In this document: positions 59,360 through 64,000 of the stretch, piece by piece
How the letters are laid out: the number at the start of each line of letters is the position of its first letter
Numbering within the stretch: position 1 is the first letter of the stretch
Assembly (NCBI RefSeq): GCF_027595985.1
Contig: NC_073311.1
Coordinates: 31,525,557-31,589,556 of the forward strand
Length of the DNA: 64,000 nucleotides
Source: Sorex araneus
Taxonomy: Eukaryota > Chordata > Mammalia > Eulipotyphla > Soricidae
Direction of reading: 5' to 3'
The notes under the pieces: generated by a model
Database searches by the model: none
What the model was told of the DNA's origin: nothing
Seen by the model: the letters and a program-made list of their open reading frames with translations, nothing else
Position numbers and translations under genes: made by a program

Positions 59360-59632
59360 AATAACAGAGTGGGAGACTAACACCCAAGAACTGTAGAAAT
59401 AAGTACCAGGAGGTTGACTCCATGGCTTCGAGGCTGGCCTCATGTCCCGGGGAAAGGTCAACTCAGAGAAGCGATCACCAACTACATTGTAGTCAAAGGC
59501 CATGTGGGGGAAGGGAGTTGCGGGCTGAATGAGGGCTAGAGACTGAGCACAGCGGCCACTCAACACCTTTATTGCAAACCACAACAGCTAATTAGAGAGA
59601 GAAAACAGAAGGGAATGCCTTGCCACAGTGGC

Positions 59633-59675
59633 AGGGTGGGGTGGGGGGGAGATGGGATTGGGGAGGGTGGGAGGG
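59633..59675 (+). other. Potential G-quadruplex in L1 3' UTR
   Basis: Same G-run tract as 8082-8123, retained in both young L1 copies. Confidence 0.65.
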
Positions 59676-60703
59676 ACACTGGGTTTACGGGTGGTGGAGA
59701 ATGGGCACTGGTGAAGGGATGGGTTCCCAAACTTTGTATGAGGGAAGTATAAGCACAAAAGTGTACAAATCTGTAACTGTACCCTCACGGTGATTCTCTA
59801 ATTAAAAATAAATAAATTAAAAAAAAGAAGAATCATTTAAAATATCTTTCAAGTTTTTGATTAGTTTTAATTGTTAATCTTTAAAATGATGGCAATAATA
59901 GTTACCCTATCCAAACTAACACACAGGATTATTAATAAATAATCACTTGCATCACTTGTCATCCCATTGATCTTTGACGTCTCCATTTGTCTCTGTCACG
60001 TGCTAGTGTAGCCCAATGGTATCTCCTCACTCCAGCAACACAAAGAGCCTCAAATCATTTGTTCAGGGTTTTGATGAAGAAGACTGACCATCTCGTAGGT
60101 GGGCAGCCACGTGGTCTTTTGATGTCCTATGGAATCCAGTCGGTAACAGCTCTAGTCCAACAGTCATCTCTAAATAGCATTACATGTCCGGCCCTGGTAA
60201 ACGAGACAGCGTCCCTGATTCTTGATCATCAAGGAGGTCAGAACTCTGGATTCCTTCTCTCACTTGAGTGAAACGTGATATTCCAAGCATAGATCTTTCT
60301 ATTCCTCCTTGGGATACCCAAATAGCATTCTCATCCTGTTTTCATAGGCCCCAGGTCTCTGAGACATATGTTAGTTCAGGAAGAATGGTGGAGTCGAAAA
60401 GATGTGCCTGGAGCTGGAAGTTCTTAGTTCTCTTAATCACTTCTTCAATGCTCTTGAAGGTGTTCCATGCTGCTCTCTTCCGCCTGTGCAGTTCTGGTGC
60501 CAAGTCGTTCCTCATGTTGAGTTCTCGCACACATAGCTGCTGCATTGGGAGATGTTCATTCTGTTGAGAGTAAATGGAATGTCAGGGATAGTTTTTTTTT
60601 AAATGAGCATTGTTTTGGTGAGATTCAGCTGCAGTCTGACATTTTCACAAATGTGGTTGAAGTTAGCCTGCATTTGTGCCGCTTGGCTAATGTTTGGTGT
60701 TAT

Positions 60704-61090
60704 GAGAATGATGTCATCTGCAAAGCAGAGGCGGTGTAGTTGCTGACCATCTATCTTCACTCCCATTGCTTCCCATTCCAGTCATTGCATACTGTTCTCG
60801 AGGGTGGCACTGAAGAGTTTAGGTGAAATAGTATCACCCTGCCGAACCCCTCTCTTTACATCAATGATCAATTCCTTGTAGAGTGGTGAGATCCTGGTGG
60901 TGAATCTGTAAGGTGAATTGTGGAGGATCTTGATATACTGAGTTTGAACGTCCTGTTTGGCTAGGGCTTCAATGACCACTTCAGTCTCAACAGAATCAAA
61001 GGCCTTCTTTAAATCAAACAATGTTTGACAGAGCGGCATCTTGAACACTCGTGAAACTTCACTGAGCTTGGTCACTGTGTAGTTGATCAT
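60704..61090 (-). pseudogene. RTE reverse transcriptase domain remnant
   Basis: 61090-60782 is open for 102 codons and shows RT motifs in order: LFDLKKAFDSVE (first catalytic Asp) and GVRQGDTISPKLFSATLE. After a stop, the FADDIIL motif with the catalytic Asp pair is encoded at about 60704-60724. This is the polymerase that would copy the element's RNA at a nicked target. The domain is split by at least one nonsense change, so it is not functional as it stands. Confidence 0.85.
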
Positions 61091-62250
61091 GCTGAATCCT
61101 TTTCAGAACCTGGCTTGCTTGCATGGTTGTCCTTCATCTAGTGTTCTGCCTATTCTATTCAGGATGGCTCGAGTGACCAACTTGTAGATGACAGACAAAA
61201 GGCAGATTGGGCAATAGTTGCTGATGTTATGGATGTTTTCCTTTTTGTACAATAGATGGTCCTGCTGGTTTTCCATTGGGATGGAACCTTGCATTCAGAC
61301 ACGTAGCGTGTGAAGAGATGAGCCAGTGTATTGATGAGTACTGGTGGTAGATTCTTCAGGTGTTCGGGTCTGACCTTGTCTGGACAGGGTGCTGTATATG
61401 TCTTTACTGATGAAATGGCGTGTTGAATTTTGGAAGGGAGAACTTTGGGAATGATATATCCATCCTGCGGAATTTGCTATGTGGGCAGGTGGACGTGGCT
61501 ATTGAAGAGATCCGAGTAGAAGTGGTGAATGATCCTCTCCATTGCCCTTCTGGAAGATGTGATAGATCCATCAGGACGTCGGAGGGCATTCATCTTGGTC
61601 TTGTAGTTTGCAAAGGACAGGCGAGCATTGTGAATACTTTTCCCAGCTTCTGCTGCATCTGCCAACATTCCTGCTCTTCTCTCTTTGAGGTCTTCCTTTA
61701 TCGCTTCTCTGCACAATTTTGCGAGTTCCGACGTTAGCTTGTGATTGCCTGAGGCTCGTGCCAAACCATGTTGGTGAGTGAGTTTGAGGGTTTCCAAAGA
61801 CAGGCATCTGTTTGTGGCTTTCCCATGCTCGGCATTCCTTGTGCAGTCAAGGAGGTGCTGAACCATTCGATCGTACTCCTCATTGATGTTGTCAATGACG
61901 GCTTCTTCCCATGTTGCTGCAATAGTGCCAAAGAGATCTCAGTTGGTGGTCATTCTGGGAGTTCTCTTCTTAAACTTAAACTTTGCAGTCCTTTCTCTCC
62001 ATTCTGTGAAGTAGAATTTTGCACAAAGGATATGGTGATCTGATCCCATTTGGAATTTTGGGACAATAGTGACTTTCAGTCAGGCAAAACCTTCGATTGA
62101 ATGTGATGTGGTCAATTTTGATGTGGAACTGTCCACCGGGAGACTCCCATGTCCAGCGTTTAGATTTGGCTTTCTGGAACTGTGAGTTACTATGGATGGT
62201 CTTGGTCGACATGATGAACTCAAACAGTCTCTCGCCCTGTTTGTTCCAAT

Positions 62251-62703
62251 CTAGGTCTCAATGTGGAGTTCTTCGGGCGACCTTCTTGGTCCTATCTTGG
62301 CATTAAAATCACCAACAATGATTTTGTAGAAGGTGTGGTCTTCTTTATAGAACTTCTCAAGTTCCATGTAGAACTTCTCAATTTCTTCTTCGTCATAGTT
62401 GGATGTTGGTGTGTAGATGACAAAGATGGAAACTGCTGGTAGTAAGCCACATCTATTCAAGCATAATCCGATTTGTGTTGTTAGGCATTCGAATGAATCA
62501 ATACTCATGGCCAAGTTCGTATTGACAAGGACACCGATGCCACCAACACCTCTGTTGTCGCATGTTCCAAGGAAGAGTTCTTCTCCAATGTCGAAAATGG
62601 TGTGATGTGATTGATGTCTTCTTGTTTCAGTCAGACCAGTGATGTACTTGATCTTCTGCGCGTACATCATCAGGTCCTCGATGGCTGTTTCCGATGCCAG
62701 CAC
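62251..62703 (-). pseudogene. RTE endonuclease domain remnant
   Basis: Open for 150 codons. Visible blocks are YAQKIKYITGLTETRRH, GIGVLVNTNLAM, IYTPTSNYDEEEIEKFY and IVGDFNAKIG; the GDFN block is the catalytic signature of APE-type endonucleases of the RTE clade. The frame ends before the downstream SDH-type block, which would be in another frame because of an indel near 62250. The same domain occurs inverted at 27355-27747. Confidence 0.85.
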
Positions 62704-63058
62704 ATGTGCATTGAAAGCACAGTCATTTTAGTCCTTCTTCTTTTTGGCAGTCTAGTTCCTCCCTGAGATTTTATCAGCCTCTCCTTGCTCATCCTTCTTA
62801 ACGCTACCATATTGGGGGCTCTTTTGGTGTCAGGAAAATGAGGCCCATTGTTGTTACTGTTTTTGGCATATTGACTAAGCCACGGGTAGCTTGTCAGGCT
62901 CTGCTGTGCGGGCGGGGTACTCTCTGCAGCTTGCAGGGCTCTCTGAGAGGGATGGAGGCTTTTAGCGCAGCCTCCAATAGCCCTTATAGGTGTTCCCATG
63001 GTTCACACCATATTTGAACCCCATAAATATGGTGCGGAAATTATGGAAAATAAATAAT

Positions 63059-63469
63059 AGTTAACAAATAATTTTTAATAGAAAAGTTCCCTTCTCAGAA
63101 CGTTGGTGAGTAAAATAATTTTGTTCTATGTTATTTGTTACTCATGAGAAGAAACAATATTGACCCATGTTGATCAAAATGATAGTTAATTAAGGACTGC
63201 TTTTGTTATATACTGTTTCCCTAGAGTTAGTTTCGAAGACCCTATTGACAATGTACAGACTTCCTGTAAATGGATACCATCAAACACACTCAAAATAGAT
63301 TGCTTTCGTGTGTGTTTGTCAAAGTGATAGCTCACTGGAAACCACTGGGTAGTGTTTGTGATGCACCCATATATTTGAATTAAGGTTATATTAGCTGATG
63401 TGTTTGATAACTCTAACAAACATTAATGCAAGTTTAAGATTCTTATTCTTACTATTACTTATTACTTTT
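63059..63469. other. Unique sequence; 27-bp match to 55410-55436
   Basis: No gene is supported. 'aagattcttattcttactattacttat' begins at about 63435 and also occurs at about 55410, on the other side of the L1/RTE block. Confidence 0.5.
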
Positions 63470-63484
63470 AAGATACTTATTCTT

Positions 63485-63674
63485 TGTTTTTATTTATTTA
63501 TTTATTTTTTGCTTTTTTGTTCATACCTGGTGGTACTCAGGTGTTACTCCTGGTTCTGAACTCAGGAACTACTCTTGGTGATGCCTGAGGGACCATATGG
63601 GATGCTGGGGATTGAATCTGGGTCGGCCACAAGCAAGGCAAAAACCCTACCTGTAGTACTATTGCTCCAGCTCC
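63485..63674 (-). mobile_element. Type A SINE, moderately diverged
   Basis: Antisense copy with a (ttta)n tail complement. The TSD is 15 bp with one mismatch (63470-63484 and 63675-63689). Confidence 0.92.
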
Positions 63675-63689
63675 AAGACACTTATTCTT

Positions 63690-64000
63690 ACTGTTATAAT
63701 TAAATTCATTATAGAGATAGAATTATTATTATTAGACATTATAAAACAACCTGGGTGCTGATAATAATATGATCTTCTCCCGGTGGTATTATGTTGCAAA
63801 GTAACGAATCAGGTCTCTATTCTAATATAGTAGTTTTTTATTTGACCTGTTAATAGGAACATTGGATTCCTCTGGCCACCTGTGCAATACTTGGAGGAAT
63901 AAAGTTACAAGTGAATCATCTCACTGTTATGATTTCATGACTTTTAGGACCCTTTCCTCTGCACAATTTAATTTTTTTTTGCATGAGGAATCACTATAGA
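63690..64000. other. Unique sequence, nothing recognised
   Basis: No supported gene or repeat up to the window end. Confidence 0.5.

Larger units (their letters stand above)
55472..59824 (+). mobile_element. Young L1 truncated just upstream of an intact ORF2
   Basis: Bounded by a 12-bp TSD (aagaagaatcat at 55460-55471 and 59825-59836). It begins 69 bp before the ORF2 start, so the 5' UTR promoter and essentially all of ORF1 are missing. A complete ORF2, a ~465-bp 3' UTR with a G-rich tract, and an (aaat)n A-rich tail follow. The target cut (complement ...TTCTT/GAGT) is a plausible variant of the L1 endonuclease TTTT/AA site. Near-identity to the 3' end at 7330-8293 indicates recent family activity. 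Confidence 0.95.
59944..63048 (-). mobile_element. Near full-length RTE-clade LINE (about 3.1 kb)
   Basis: A 10-bp TSD (aataaataat at 59934-59943 and 63049-63058) encloses 3105 bp, about the size of RTE/BovB elements. Reading minus: a non-coding 5' module of about 290 bp (63048-62760), the endonuclease (62703-62251), a long linker, the reverse transcriptase (about 61300-60700), the C-terminal region (60545-60000), then the 3' terminus with an (aagtgatgc)n tail. There is no poly-A and no ORF1. The 5' module carries the same ~110 bp found in type B SINEs and in the deleted elements. Part of the shared 3' terminus is deleted near 59977. Frameshifts and stops make it inactive. Confidence 0.9.

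Overview
The window is nuclear DNA of a mammal, almost certainly a shrew (Sorex, most likely S. araneus). The main clue is a very abundant tRNA-derived SINE. Its head carries a textbook pol III A box (TAGCACAGCGG) and B box (GGTTCGATTCC), and its body carries 'catatggtcccctgagcaccgccaggagtaa...', which I recognise as the shrew SOR-type SINE. Old MIR relics and several ages of L1 confirm a mammal. I see no complete host protein-coding gene, no RNA gene and no CpG-island promoter. The stretch is intergenic or deep-intronic, and most of what can be named is retrotransposon.

Three mobile systems interleave. (1) L1: a 5'-truncated but otherwise open ORF2 (55541-59359) with all catalytic residues, a close relative of its 3' end at 7330-8293, and many older 3' ends. 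(2) A non-LTR element of the RTE clade (compact EN-RT protein, short-repeat tail instead of poly-A): a near full-length copy at 59944-63048, a copy with an inverted 5' segment at 24888-27796, 5'-truncated copies at 8918, 46838 and 51250, and internally deleted copies at 387-950, 13414-13672 and 30878-31433. (3) Two SINE classes with the same tRNA-like head. 'Type A' (about 30 copies) has the SOR body and an A-rich tail, as expected for L1 mobilisation. 'Type B' (about 9 copies) has the same head fused to about 110 bp matching the RTE 5' region and about 60 bp matching the RTE 3' end, with a (gacagt)n tail, as expected for RTE mobilisation.

Host-derived pieces are few: a processed ANP32B pseudogene with an unusual 5' end (40336-41527, minus), and an exon-1-like fragment of VAV3 (about 13083-13286, plus) lying between two copies of a ~100-bp direct repeat. 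Compound microsatellites occur at 629, 21638, 30750, 31137, 31434, 35171, 44531 and 50303.

Layout: 1-9 kb mixed SINEs, the deleted RTE at 387 and the L1 3' end at 7.3 kb; 9-14 kb MIR, type B SINEs, a repeat-free island and the VAV3-like fragment; 14-23 kb mostly unique with sparse SINEs; 23-28 kb old L1 plus the 5'-inverted RTE; 28-39 kb mixed, with an L1 nested in a SINE; 40-41.5 kb ANP32B pseudogene; 42-51 kb SINE-rich, with a truncated RTE; 51-53.7 kb L1 with a nested RTE, then an antisense old L1; 55.5-59.8 kb ORF2-intact L1; 59.9-63 kb near full-length RTE. Target-site duplications (TSDs) found by eye fix many of these boundaries. Boundaries without a quoted TSD are approximate to 5-20 bp.
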